Of a DNA stretch of 17,398 nt, positions 1 to 8,168 are shown piece after piece. The stretch is from the NCBI GenBank assembly GCA_027056215.1, contig JALULO010000006.1, positions 1 to 17,398 on the forward strand, given 5' to 3'. The stretch is from Campylobacterales bacterium. GTDB lineage: Bacteria; Campylobacterota; Campylobacteria; Campylobacterales; QNZT01. The notes below the pieces were generated by a model. That model searched no databases and was not told the origin of the DNA. It saw nothing but the letters and a program-made list of their open reading frames with translations. Position 1 is the stretch's first letter; each line of letters starts with the position of its first letter. The position numbers were made by a program, and so were the translations under genes.

Positions 1-342
1 AAAATAGTTAACCTTGTTTTCATTATCTGCCATACCGCGCAATGCTACCCTTGCTCTAAATATGTTAAATCCTGATTGGTCCACTAAATCTGGTCCAAGC
101 AAAGAAAATGGTGTTTTGTTTTTACCCTCTTTAATCAAAACACTCCCATAATCTTTTTTATAATTTACCTGTACAAAACCCCAAATCTTAGGTTTTTTAC
201 TTCGATATGGGACTTTTATACCTTTGGGTGCGACTGTTTCAGGTTGTGTCCCTTGAAGCATTAACCAATTGGCTGCATCTACGTGTGTTGATAATATCAG
301 CACTGTTAAACCCACTAGTTTTACTTTTGAAATCGTTTCCAT
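1..342 (-). CDS. Porin-like outer membrane protein, N-terminal 114 residues (runs off the left edge)
   Basis: Reading leftward from ATG at 342, the frame stays open to base 1. The start is preceded by an excellent Shine-Dalgarno (AAGGAGG, about 6 nt from the ATG). The N terminus looks like a Sec signal peptide: a charged start (METISKVK), a hydrophobic core LVGLTVLILS (residues 9-18), then a likely cleavage site around VDA/AN at residues 21-25. The mature part has amphipathic stretches such as KIWGFVQVNYKKDY (about 52-65) and GFNIFRARVALRG (about 91-103). This pattern resembles the first beta strands of OprO/OprP-like (phosphate-selective porin family) proteins. It is an independent gene, 116 bp beyond the end of the fatty-acid operon. 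Family assignment rests on pattern memory only, and solute specificity cannot be given. The gene being real and exported is fairly sure; the porin call is moderate. Confidence 0.62.
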   Translation of the reverse strand, partial: METISKVKLVGLTVLILSTHVDAANWLMLQGTQPETVAPKGIKVPYRSKKPKIWGFVQVNYKKDYGSVLIKEGKNKTPFSLLGPDLVDQSGFNIFRARVALRGMADNENKVNYF

Positions 343-458
343 TCATTTCCTCCTTCTGAAAAGTTCCATAAATATATAATAAAAGTATAAAGAAAAGACA
401 AAGAAAAGACTTGAAAATGATAGTGTAAAATAAAGTTTGCATGTGTTGTATAAAATCG
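343..458 (-). promoter_or_regulatory. Spacer with probable promoter of the porin-like gene
   Basis: This 116-bp spacer is extremely AT-rich. On the minus strand it shows T-rich tracts (395-415) followed by candidate -10 boxes TATACT (384-389) and TATTAT (376-381), then the strong ribosome site at 348-354. Campylobacterota sigma-70 promoters often rely on a -10 box with periodic upstream T tracts rather than a -35 box, which fits. No clear GC-rich terminator hairpin for the preceding operon is visible. The exact -10 box is uncertain. Confidence 0.35.
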
Positions 459-2597
459 TTATTGGGCTTGAATTTTTAACACATCCATCATAAAACGGTG
501 GATACTTTCATAAACTTCTTCTTTTCCTTCACTCGTCAGTATGATATGGTTTTTTCTTGGTAGCAGTATCAATTTTTTTGTTTTAGAGTGAACTTGGTCA
601 TAGATAAGTTGTGCACTTTTTGGATTGACTACCGGATCATTGTCTCCTTGGAGTATGAGGATTGGACTTTTGATATTTTGTAGGCTTTGCTGAGCATATG
701 TCATCACTTTTTCCATTTGGGCGATGGAGGCTAGTGGATGTTTGGTGTAGTTTATATCTGGATTTTCGGTATCGTTTTGTATCCACTCTTTGATCCCTTT
801 TGCGTGTAAAGTTGTGAGCATTTCATTGAAAGCATGCAGTGAGGGAACGACATAGCTGACTTGTAGATTGTTCAGTTTCAGTGCTGAGTTGATCGCTATA
901 ACACCCTCTGTTTGATATTTTCCAGCATGTATAAGCGCTAACAATCCACCAGTAGAAAATCCACCTATAAAAACGCTATCACATACTTGACGCATCGCGG
1001 TAAAAGCACGTTCAAAGTCTAGCTCCCAGTCACGTGCCTGTACAGTTTTTAAGGCTTCAGGATCACTTCCATGCCCTCTGAGTCTAGGTAGGTAGATATT
1101 GATCCCTTTTGCAAACAGATAAGTTGCCAATCCTTTGGCTTCAGCAGGAGATGCCATATAGCCGTGGGAAAAGACCAATCCTGTTTTATTTTTTGGATCA
1201 TATAACACGATCGGTGCACCAACACTTTCATGGGTAGGTGGTTGTTTGAAAAAGCGTACATACTCTTTGGTAAAGTATCTCCAATCACGATCTTTTAGAT
1301 GTTGAAAGTTGTCTTCTCTGAGTTGTTTTTCTGAAAAAGTAGCATTATGCTCTGCCGCGTCGATGATCTTCTTTTGCCATTTGATTTCATTGAGGATGAC
1401 TTGTAGTGTATTTTTAACACGTATTTTATTAAAGTCATAGTTTTTTGCAAGTAAATTTTTATCAAAAAGAAAATCTCCCTCACTATCAGGATAGAGGATA
1501 TGCTGTATTTTTGCAAGTTTGAGTGCTGAGATAAAGGGTTCAAAATCTTTGTCAAGAATGAGTTGAAAAAGTTCATTTTTTAACTCAGGATGAAGATTTA
1601 AACCTTTGATATGACGCAGTTCTCTAGCATTTTTGTAAATCAATGTTCTTAGATAACTCGGACACACTTTAAGCGTGGGCATCGTAACCAAACTGAGGAT
1701 AAAGATATGATCAAAATTGATCTGCATATTGCCATAGACCTTTTTCATCACATCGTTGATGATGACATGTCTTTGTGTGTCGATAAGTTTATTGGCATAT
1801 ACTTCATCTTCCAAAGAACCCGTATGCTCTTTTTGATAGTGTTCGATGTACTCTTTTACAGAGATTGCTTTGCCAAAGTGCAAGTGCATGTTGGCATCCA
1901 TCAACAAGTTGATTTCAATCTCAAGCTCTTCAAAAAGTCGCGTTCCTCGTAGATTGAAATATTTGTCTATCCAAAGAAGCAGTCGATTGACACCGGGTCT
2001 GATTGGATGGTAAGTGATCGAAAGGGGAACGATTTTCAGGTTGATATTTTCATCGATATCTTTTGTCATGATATGATTTGCATGACAAAATCTTTTCAGC
2101 TTTGTTTTCTCTGTGATCTTTTGCATCCGCAACCGCAATATCTCTGCTTTGAGTGCCAAAACTGCCGCACCAGTGTAAATCGGTCCTTCTCTGACAACAC
2201 TATGGATGCAAAACTTTCCTTTATCAAAAGTGATACGTTTATTTTTAACCATATGTCCTTCAGGATAGATGATCCAATCCGAAGCACCACTTAAAAAGTC
2301 ATCCACTATGATACAGTCACGGGCTTTGTTTTTGTTGGAAACAGAACCGGCAAGCCGCATATATTCTCCTAGCCATCCTACAAAAACAGTATCGTCCGCC
2401 AGTGAACGTCCTATACGTTTGTGCTGATTATACAACAGATAAGGCACAACAAATGTCTCAAAACGGGTAAAATGGTTGGCTAAAAACAAGACCGGAGCAC
2501 GGGGCAATGTTTCCCCGCTTACGGTGATATTTACACCACTTAGTTTTTTAAGGATTGAAATGATGATGGATGAAAACCATAGTACTAACTTGAGCAT
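459..2597 (-). CDS. Fused PlsC-like acyltransferase / alpha-beta hydrolase (712 aa)
   Basis: This is a two-enzyme fusion. The N-terminal part (about residues 1-240) looks like a glycerophospholipid acyltransferase: a hydrophobic start (3-16), NHFTRFE at 41-47 in the place of the NHx4D motif, and YPEGH at 111-115 in the place of the FPEGT motif. Both motifs diverge, with E for D and H for T. Residues about 240-455 are not recognised. The C-terminal part (about 470-710) is an alpha/beta hydrolase of the monoacylglycerol lipase/carboxylesterase type: oxyanion motif SHGYM (477-481), nucleophile elbow GFSTG with Ser548, acid Asp654 in GDNDPVV, and His684 in KNH. It is the last gene of the fad operon; its start lies 13 bp inside the end of fadE, so coupling is likely. 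It may release fatty acids from lipids, re-esterify them, or both. Which activity survives is unknown. Confidence 0.8.
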   Translation of the reverse strand: MLKLVLWFSSIIISILKKLSGVNITVSGETLPRAPVLFLANHFTRFETFVVPYLLYNQHKRIGRSLADDTVFVGWLGEYMRLAGSVSNKNKARDCIIVDDFLSGASDWIIYPEGHMVKNKRITFDKGKFCIHSVVREGPIYTGAAVLALKAEILRLRMQKITEKTKLKRFCHANHIMTKDIDENINLKIVPLSITYHPIRPGVNRLLLWIDKYFNLRGTRLFEELEIEINLLMDANMHLHFGKAISVKEYIEHYQKEHTGSLEDEVYANKLIDTQRHVIINDVMKKVYGNMQINFDHIFILSLVTMPTLKVCPSYLRTLIYKNARELRHIKGLNLHPELKNELFQLILDKDFEPFISALKLAKIQHILYPDSEGDFLFDKNLLAKNYDFNKIRVKNTLQVILNEIKWQKKIIDAAEHNATFSEKQLREDNFQHLKDRDWRYFTKEYVRFFKQPPTHESVGAPIVLYDPKNKTGLVFSHGYMASPAEAKGLATYLFAKGINIYLPRLRGHGSDPEALKTVQARDWELDFERAFTAMRQVCDSVFIGGFSTGGLLALIHAGKYQTEGVIAINSALKLNNLQVSYVVPSLHAFNEMLTTLHAKGIKEWIQNDTENPDINYTKHPLASIAQMEKVMTYAQQSLQNIKSPILILQGDNDPVVNPKSAQLIYDQVHSKTKKLILLPRKNHIILTSEGKEEVYESIHRFMMDVLKIQAQ

Positions 2598-4759
2598 TTG
2601 AAATACTCCTCATCACTAAAAGAATCAACCGTGATGATCTCAGTTTGCAATGTCCTTGCTTTTTCAATCAAATCTTTTTCATGCGCACTCAGTACTTCTT
2701 CACCTGAGTTTTTTAAGACTGCCAATGCCTCTTTTGCAGCTTGCATAGCCAAAGTCGCTTCCTCTAGTATTGCTACACGTCCACCTGTATAGATATTGTG
2801 ACAGATACGTTCTCGTGCATATTTATTGTTACTCATCATCAGTGCAATCTGGTGTAAATCATCATCTTTGATCACTTCGCCAAAACGATTTAAGCTACCA
2901 AACCATCCTTTTAGCCTAAAAAGCTTACCCAAAAATCCACCTGAGAGATTTTGGTAAATACCGGCAAAAGCGATATCGATTTCATTAAATCCCCGTGCCA
3001 TTGCCACTTTTAGTACTACTTCATCCTCTTTTTTAGAACCCTCTTCCAAAAAACGTTTGAGTGTAGCGCCAAGCATATACATCTGAGAAAGGATATCACC
3101 AAAACGCCCTGAGATAGATTCTCGTCGTTTGAGATCTTGTCCCATCAAGCCCAAGGCTACATCACTTAAAAAAGCAAACTTAGCCGATGCCCATGAGAGT
3201 TTTTGCTCATATCGCTGTGTCACACCACTCTCTCTTGGACGGTGCAAATACCCACGACTCACTCCAAGCAGACAAGCACGAAAAGCATTACGTATGACGT
3301 GTTTGATATGGGCAAACAAGAGTGTATCAAAGGTCTCGATATCTTCTCTTTGGAGTGCGTCAATCTCTCCATATGCATAAGGGTGGCATCGGATCATACC
3401 CTGTCCAAACTGGATCAACGTCCGCGTCATGATATTTGCCCCCTCGACTGTGATAGCAACAGGTGCACCAAAATAAGCATGTGCCAAAAGATTTCTAGGA
3501 CCACGTATGATCGCAGCACCACCTTGAATATCCATCGCATCGAGGATATTTTGTCTAAACTTTTCAGTACTGTGGTATTTCATGATAGCGTTAGCAACGG
3601 CAGGCTTTGCACCGCTGTCTATGGCACCAAGGGTAAACGTTTTTGCTGCATCTAGTGTATACGTCTGTGCACCGATACGTCCGATTACTTCGGAGATGCC
3701 TTCAAACTTAGCGATGGAGAGTCCAAACTGATAACGCACCACACTATACGTTGCTGCTACATAAGCAGCCAGTTTACTACCTCCAGTACTCGTAGAAGGC
3801 AAAGAGATACCTCGACCTACCGCCAGTGATTCCATCAACATTTTCCAGCCTTCACCAATGCCTTCTGCACCACCGATCACATCATCGATATCGATAATCA
3901 CATCTTTACCTATCAACGGTGCATTGACAAAGGGAACATAAAGAGGATCATGGCGTTTACTCTGATCAACACCTTTAAGAGAAGCATCCACCAAAGCACA
4001 AGTGATCCCCAAATCTTCAGCCTCACCCAAAAGATGTTCAGGATCTTTACAAACAAATGCCAATCCTATCACTGACGCGATAGCGCTCAATGTGATATAG
4101 CGTTTTTCAAACTGTAGTCTGATTTTGAGTTTTCCTGTTTTGTCTTTGAAAACAACACCCTCCGACTGGATAGACGCTGCATCACTTCCCGCTTCTGGTT
4201 CAGTAAGTGCAAAACATGGGATATCCCGACCATCAGCCAAACGTGGCAAATAGTGTTTTTTTTGTTCATCAAGCCCATAATGCAATAACAGTTCAGCAGG
4301 TCCTAAAGAGTTTGGTACCATCACGGTAATCGCCAACACCTGTGAACGCGTTGCTAACTTTTCGATAACACAACTATGTCCATAAGCACTAAATCCAAGT
4401 CCACCGTAAGCTTTTGGGATAATCATCCCAAAAAAACGTTTCTCTTTCAGATAAGCCCAAACTTCAGGTGGTAAGTCTCTGTTTTGAAAAACATCCCAAT
4501 CCTCTGTCATCGCACACACTTCTTCTACTTCCGTATCTAAAAATGCCTGTTCTTGGGTTGTAAGTTTGGGATAGACATAGCCATAAATCTTATCAAAATC
4601 AGGTTTACCACTAAAAAACTCACCCTCTACCCAAACATCTCCAGCACGTAATGCTGTCTTTTCTGTATCTGATATCTTAGGGAGTAGTCCCTTTTGTTTG
4701 AGTACATGAAAAAGGGGTCTGGTAAATATCCTTATCCTTGTTTTTTTAAAAAAGTTCAT
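2585..4759 (-). CDS. fadE: Long-chain acyl-CoA dehydrogenase, FadE type (724 aa)
   Basis: This FAD enzyme makes the trans-2 double bond in acyl-CoA, the first oxidative step of beta-oxidation, and passes electrons to a flavoprotein acceptor that is not encoded here. Visible signatures: the substrate/FAD segment CFALTEPEAGSD at 182-193, the mid-domain hinge DVIGGAEGIGEGW at 293-305, and VEGANIMTR at 438-446, whose Glu439 sits where FadE-type enzymes carry the catalytic base. The C-terminal extension typical of FadE (for example LKRRESISGRFGDILSQMY around 554-572) is present. At 724 residues it is shorter than E. coli FadE (about 814), mainly because it lacks a long hydrophobic N-terminal segment, so it may be soluble or peripheral. 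The start is set by GGAGGTG 6 nt upstream and the ATGA overlap with fadJ. It overlaps the next gene by 13 bp. Confidence 0.93.
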   Translation of the reverse strand: MNFFKKTRIRIFTRPLFHVLKQKGLLPKISDTEKTALRAGDVWVEGEFFSGKPDFDKIYGYVYPKLTTQEQAFLDTEVEEVCAMTEDWDVFQNRDLPPEVWAYLKEKRFFGMIIPKAYGGLGFSAYGHSCVIEKLATRSQVLAITVMVPNSLGPAELLLHYGLDEQKKHYLPRLADGRDIPCFALTEPEAGSDAASIQSEGVVFKDKTGKLKIRLQFEKRYITLSAIASVIGLAFVCKDPEHLLGEAEDLGITCALVDASLKGVDQSKRHDPLYVPFVNAPLIGKDVIIDIDDVIGGAEGIGEGWKMLMESLAVGRGISLPSTSTGGSKLAAYVAATYSVVRYQFGLSIAKFEGISEVIGRIGAQTYTLDAAKTFTLGAIDSGAKPAVANAIMKYHSTEKFRQNILDAMDIQGGAAIIRGPRNLLAHAYFGAPVAITVEGANIMTRTLIQFGQGMIRCHPYAYGEIDALQREDIETFDTLLFAHIKHVIRNAFRACLLGVSRGYLHRPRESGVTQRYEQKLSWASAKFAFLSDVALGLMGQDLKRRESISGRFGDILSQMYMLGATLKRFLEEGSKKEDEVVLKVAMARGFNEIDIAFAGIYQNLSGGFLGKLFRLKGWFGSLNRFGEVIKDDDLHQIALMMSNNKYARERICHNIYTGGRVAILEEATLAMQAAKEALAVLKNSGEEVLSAHEKDLIEKARTLQTEIITVDSFSDEEYFKCSS

Positions 4760-6873
4760 GATACACCTCCGTAAAATGTTTGCTTTTTCTGTGCCATCTG
4801 TAGTAACAAGTCTGTAGGAGCAAAACGTTGTGAATAAGCTGCACGAAATTGATTGAGTCTAGTGATAATAAAATCAACACCTAACTGATCTGCATAACGC
4901 AACAAACCCCCACGAAAGGCAGGAAAGCCAGTTCCCATCACCATCGCCATATCAAGATATCCGCTATTGTCTACAACGTGTTCTTCCAAACATCTTGCTG
5001 CTTCATTGATCATGATCAACACGGTACGATCAAGAATCATATCTTTATCAAGAGAGGTATGGTTTTTTTGCAAAGGTTTGATTTTTTGATTGACTACAGG
5101 GGTTTTATACTCATAGTTATAAAATCCAAGACCACTTTTTTTACCAAACCAGCCGTGATCAACCATACTTTTTAGCGTCTCTACAGGATGCATACGTTCT
5201 CCATATGCCTGATATAAAATCGCTGAAACTTTTTCCCCGATATCAACACCCACCTCATCTACAAGACGTAGGGGTCCCATCGGCATACCAAATGACAACA
5301 AAGTCTGATCAATCAACTCTATATCTGTACCCTCTTCAAAAAGCATTGCTGCTTCATTGAGATAAGGCATCAAAATACGATTGACCAAAAAACCAGCTGA
5401 TTCTTTGACTTTGATCGGCGTTTTACCCATCTGTTTAGAGAGTTGCACGACCGTGGCAATCGTTTCATCAGTGGTTTTTTCACCTGGAATAATCTCCACC
5501 AAAGGCATACGATTGACTGGATTGAAAAAGTGCATTCCTACAAAGCGATCTGGCTGGACTAAATTTTCCGCCAAAGCACTAATCGAGATGGAAGATGTAT
5601 TGGTAGCGATGATTGTATCTGGACGAAGCACAGCTTCAAACTCTTTATAAATCTTTTGTTTGAGTGCTTTATCTTCACTGATCGCTTCGAGTAAAAAGTC
5701 ACTCTCTTCAAAACCTTCATACATTACACTAAACGTTATCTTGTCCATTTTCAATGCGATTTCTCTCTCTGTTAGCCTTCCTCTTTTGACATACCCTTCG
5801 TAAATCTTACGAATCTTGCTGATTGCTTTGGCTGCACTAACACTTTTTCGCACTTTTAATCGCACATCTATGTCTTGATTGTCCAATGCCCATGCGATAG
5901 CACTTCCCATCGTACCAGTTCCCACAATCGCTGCATGATGTATCTCTTTTGGCGCTTTGGTACTAAATGTTTCACTTTTAAGCTGTTCGGAGACCAAAAA
6001 AAGTCTGATAAGATTTCTAGAAACATCAGTCATCACCAACTCTCTTTCTGCTTCTCTTTCGATTTTTAATCCCTCATCCAGTGGCTTACCATAACTCTCC
6101 TGCATCACTTCGATCACTTTTAAAGGCGCTGGATAGTGTCCATGGGTTTTGGCAAGTACTTTTTTCTTTGCCATAGTTGCGATAAGATAACGCACAGGAG
6201 AAAGTCGTTCATACCAGACAATCCCTTTTCGCCGAGATTTGATCTCATTTTCTGCTTTTGTAGCTATGATCGTTTCAACCAACTCCGCTTTTTTAAAGCC
6301 CAGATAACCATCTGGTACACAAGCATCTACCAAACCTAGTTTGAGTGCTTTTTCACCTTTAAGTTGTTTGGCTCCTAGTATCAACTCCATCGCCTTGGCA
6401 TACCCAACCAAAGACGAGAGTCGCTGTGTACCGCCAAATCCCGGTAAAATCCCAAGATTGACTTCAGGAAACCCAATACGCGTATGCGCATGACTCGTAG
6501 CGATACGATAATCACATGAGAGTGCCAACTCCAAACCACCACCCAAACACGCACCATTTATAACAGCGATAGTCGGGAAAGGCAGTTTTTCCAGTTTATT
6601 GAAAATCTCTTGCCCTTTGGCGATAAAGCGATCGATCACAGTTTGTTCTTTTGCCTGTTCTATCTCTTTGATATCTGCTCCAGCGATAAAGATATCCTTT
6701 TTAGCACTTTCGATAAAAAGGGCTTTGATATTTTGATCTTTGAAACACTTATCAAGTTGTTTTTCTAGTGCATCAAGCACCGCTGAGGAGAGAACATTGA
6801 CACTGCTTTTTGGCATATCAAATGTAAGCGTTGCCACACCTTGTTTATCTGTTTTAAATTTAAAATATTTCAT
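4756..6873 (-). CDS. fadJ: Beta-oxidation multifunctional enzyme: enoyl-CoA hydratase / 3-hydroxyacyl-CoA dehydrogenase (705 aa)
   Basis: It hydrates trans-2-enoyl-CoA and oxidises the L-3-hydroxyacyl-CoA with NAD. The N-terminal crotonase domain (1 to about 190) has GADIKE (65-70) and both acidic catalytic residues in context: Glu115 in GGGLELALSC and Glu137 in GFPEVNLG. The dehydrogenase half starts near 312 with the Rossmann motif VGTGTMG (317-323). ATNTSSISI (423-431), GMHFFNPV with His448 (446-453) and Glu460 follow, and the C-terminal 3HCDH domain ends with GTGFPAFRGG (647-656). The length matches FadJ/FadB. I chose ATG at 6873: it has GGAGG 7 nt upstream and forms TAATG with the fadI stop. 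An upstream in-frame ATG at 6921 lies inside fadI and only adds 16 unconserved-looking residues. The thiolase-first order is that of fadIJ rather than fadBA; fadB is the alternative name. Confidence 0.93.
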   Translation of the reverse strand: MKYFKFKTDKQGVATLTFDMPKSSVNVLSSAVLDALEKQLDKCFKDQNIKALFIESAKKDIFIAGADIKEIEQAKEQTVIDRFIAKGQEIFNKLEKLPFPTIAVINGACLGGGLELALSCDYRIATSHAHTRIGFPEVNLGILPGFGGTQRLSSLVGYAKAMELILGAKQLKGEKALKLGLVDACVPDGYLGFKKAELVETIIATKAENEIKSRRKGIVWYERLSPVRYLIATMAKKKVLAKTHGHYPAPLKVIEVMQESYGKPLDEGLKIEREAERELVMTDVSRNLIRLFLVSEQLKSETFSTKAPKEIHHAAIVGTGTMGSAIAWALDNQDIDVRLKVRKSVSAAKAISKIRKIYEGYVKRGRLTEREIALKMDKITFSVMYEGFEESDFLLEAISEDKALKQKIYKEFEAVLRPDTIIATNTSSISISALAENLVQPDRFVGMHFFNPVNRMPLVEIIPGEKTTDETIATVVQLSKQMGKTPIKVKESAGFLVNRILMPYLNEAAMLFEEGTDIELIDQTLLSFGMPMGPLRLVDEVGVDIGEKVSAILYQAYGERMHPVETLKSMVDHGWFGKKSGLGFYNYEYKTPVVNQKIKPLQKNHTSLDKDMILDRTVLIMINEAARCLEEHVVDNSGYLDMAMVMGTGFPAFRGGLLRYADQLGVDFIITRLNQFRAAYSQRFAPTDLLLQMAQKKQTFYGGVS

Positions 6874-8159
6874 TATGCTACCTCCAGAAGCAGTGCTGCA
6901 CCCTGACCACCACCGATACACAGTGTCGCTAGTCCACGTTGCAGATCACGATTTCGTAGTTCATGTAAAACAGTTAGAACCAGTCGCGTACCCGTCATGC
7001 CTACAGGATGTCCAAGTGCGATTGCGCCGCCGTTTACGTTTAATATAGCGGGATCAATAGCACCTAATTTTACAGATCTATCCAGATGTGTTTTTGCAAA
7101 AACATCTGAATCAAATGCTTTGATACAAGCAATCACCTGTGCAGCAAAAGCTTCATTGATCTCCATGATCTCGATATCTTTCATACCAAGTCCTGTTTGT
7201 TTAAAAAGCTTTGCAGTCGCAAAAACGGGACCTAACCCCATCCGTCTGGGATCAAGCCCAGTATAGTTGTAAGCACTCAGATAACCAAGCGGTGTCAAAC
7301 CTCTTTTTTTAGCTTCACGTTCACCCATGACAATCACAGCCGCTGCCGCATCAGTGATTTGAGATGAATTTCCCGCAGTTACCGTACCGTTTTTTCTGTC
7401 AAAAAAAGGCTTAAGTCTGGCAAGTTTTTCCAGTGTCTGCTCTTCTCTGATACCATCATCAAAATCCAGTAACGCACCACTAAAATCATCATAAATCACA
7501 GGCATACTCTCTTGTGCAAAGCGTCTGCTTTTTTTTGCCTTTGTCGCCTTTTGATGGCTTTGGAGTGAAAACCTATCCTGTGCTTCTCTGCTGATACCAA
7601 AGTCTCGGGCAAGAACCTCTGCTGTAGAACCCATCAAAAGCCCACTTACAGGATCAGTCAAACCAGACATAAGCCCCACAATCGGTTTGAGAAAAGAGGG
7701 ACGAAATCCAAACAATGCACGCAATCGATCAAGTGCTGTTTTGGATTTGGAAAGTTGTGCAAAAAGGGATGTCATCTTTTGGTTATAAACCAGTGGAATA
7801 TTACTCATCGATTCCACCCCACCACAAAGATAAATCTTCCCTTCTTTTGCATGAATCTTTGCCGCAGCAGTCGTGATAGACTCCATCCCAGAAGCACAGT
7901 TACGATGTACCGTCAATGCCGGCGTAGATTCAGGAAATCCCGACCTAAGCGTGATGACTCTGGCTATATTTGCCGCGTGGATGGGTTGGGCAACATTGCC
8001 TATCACCACTTCATCTATCTCTTCAAATGCCACAGGTGCACGCATCATCGTTTCTCTAACAAGCTTGCTCCCAAGTGTATCTGCCTGAAGGGTACTAAAC
8101 TTTCCTCCAGCCTTTGCCATCGGCGTTCTTAAACCCGATATTATTGCTATTCGTTCCAT
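6873..8159 (-). CDS. fadI: Acetyl-CoA C-acyltransferase (3-ketoacyl-CoA thiolase), FadI type (428 aa)
   Basis: It cleaves 3-ketoacyl-CoA with CoA to acetyl-CoA and a shortened acyl-CoA, the last step of each beta-oxidation round. All thiolase signatures are present: the nucleophile Cys88 in HRNCASGMES (86-95), GGVESMSN (113-120), NEAFA (335-339), His384 in GGAIALGHPVG (377-387), and Cys414 in the C-terminal CIGGGQGAA (414-422). At 428 residues it fits the longer FadI/trifunctional-beta type better than the shorter FadA (about 387). It starts 9 bp after fadD with AAGGAAATATC before the ATG, and its stop overlaps the fadJ start by one base (TAATG). It probably assembles with FadJ into a trifunctional complex (family knowledge). 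Direction is degradative from context; a biosynthetic thiolase is unlikely beside fadE and fadD. Confidence 0.93.
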   Translation of the reverse strand: MERIAIISGLRTPMAKAGGKFSTLQADTLGSKLVRETMMRAPVAFEEIDEVVIGNVAQPIHAANIARVITLRSGFPESTPALTVHRNCASGMESITTAAAKIHAKEGKIYLCGGVESMSNIPLVYNQKMTSLFAQLSKSKTALDRLRALFGFRPSFLKPIVGLMSGLTDPVSGLLMGSTAEVLARDFGISREAQDRFSLQSHQKATKAKKSRRFAQESMPVIYDDFSGALLDFDDGIREEQTLEKLARLKPFFDRKNGTVTAGNSSQITDAAAAVIVMGEREAKKRGLTPLGYLSAYNYTGLDPRRMGLGPVFATAKLFKQTGLGMKDIEIMEINEAFAAQVIACIKAFDSDVFAKTHLDRSVKLGAIDPAILNVNGGAIALGHPVGMTGTRLVLTVLHELRNRDLQRGLATLCIGGGQGAALLLEVA

Positions 8160-8168
8160 GATATTTCC

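Noticed and set aside
239..442. 67-codon minus-strand ORF with a hydrophobic start
   Set aside because: It overlaps the porin-like gene out of frame, its start lacks a ribosome site, and its hydrophobic stretch comes from translated T-rich promoter DNA. The ATG at 342 has the strong ribosome site.
3203..3655. 150-codon plus-strand ORF
   Set aside because: Antisense to the intact, motif-rich fadE; no recognisable domain.
6874..6921. N-terminal extension of FadJ by 16 residues
   Set aside because: It lies inside fadI without a ribosome site, whereas ATG 6873 has GGAGG and a TAATG junction and begins like other family members.
7755..8132. 125-codon plus-strand ORF
   Set aside because: Antisense to fadI, whose motifs are complete in the other strand.
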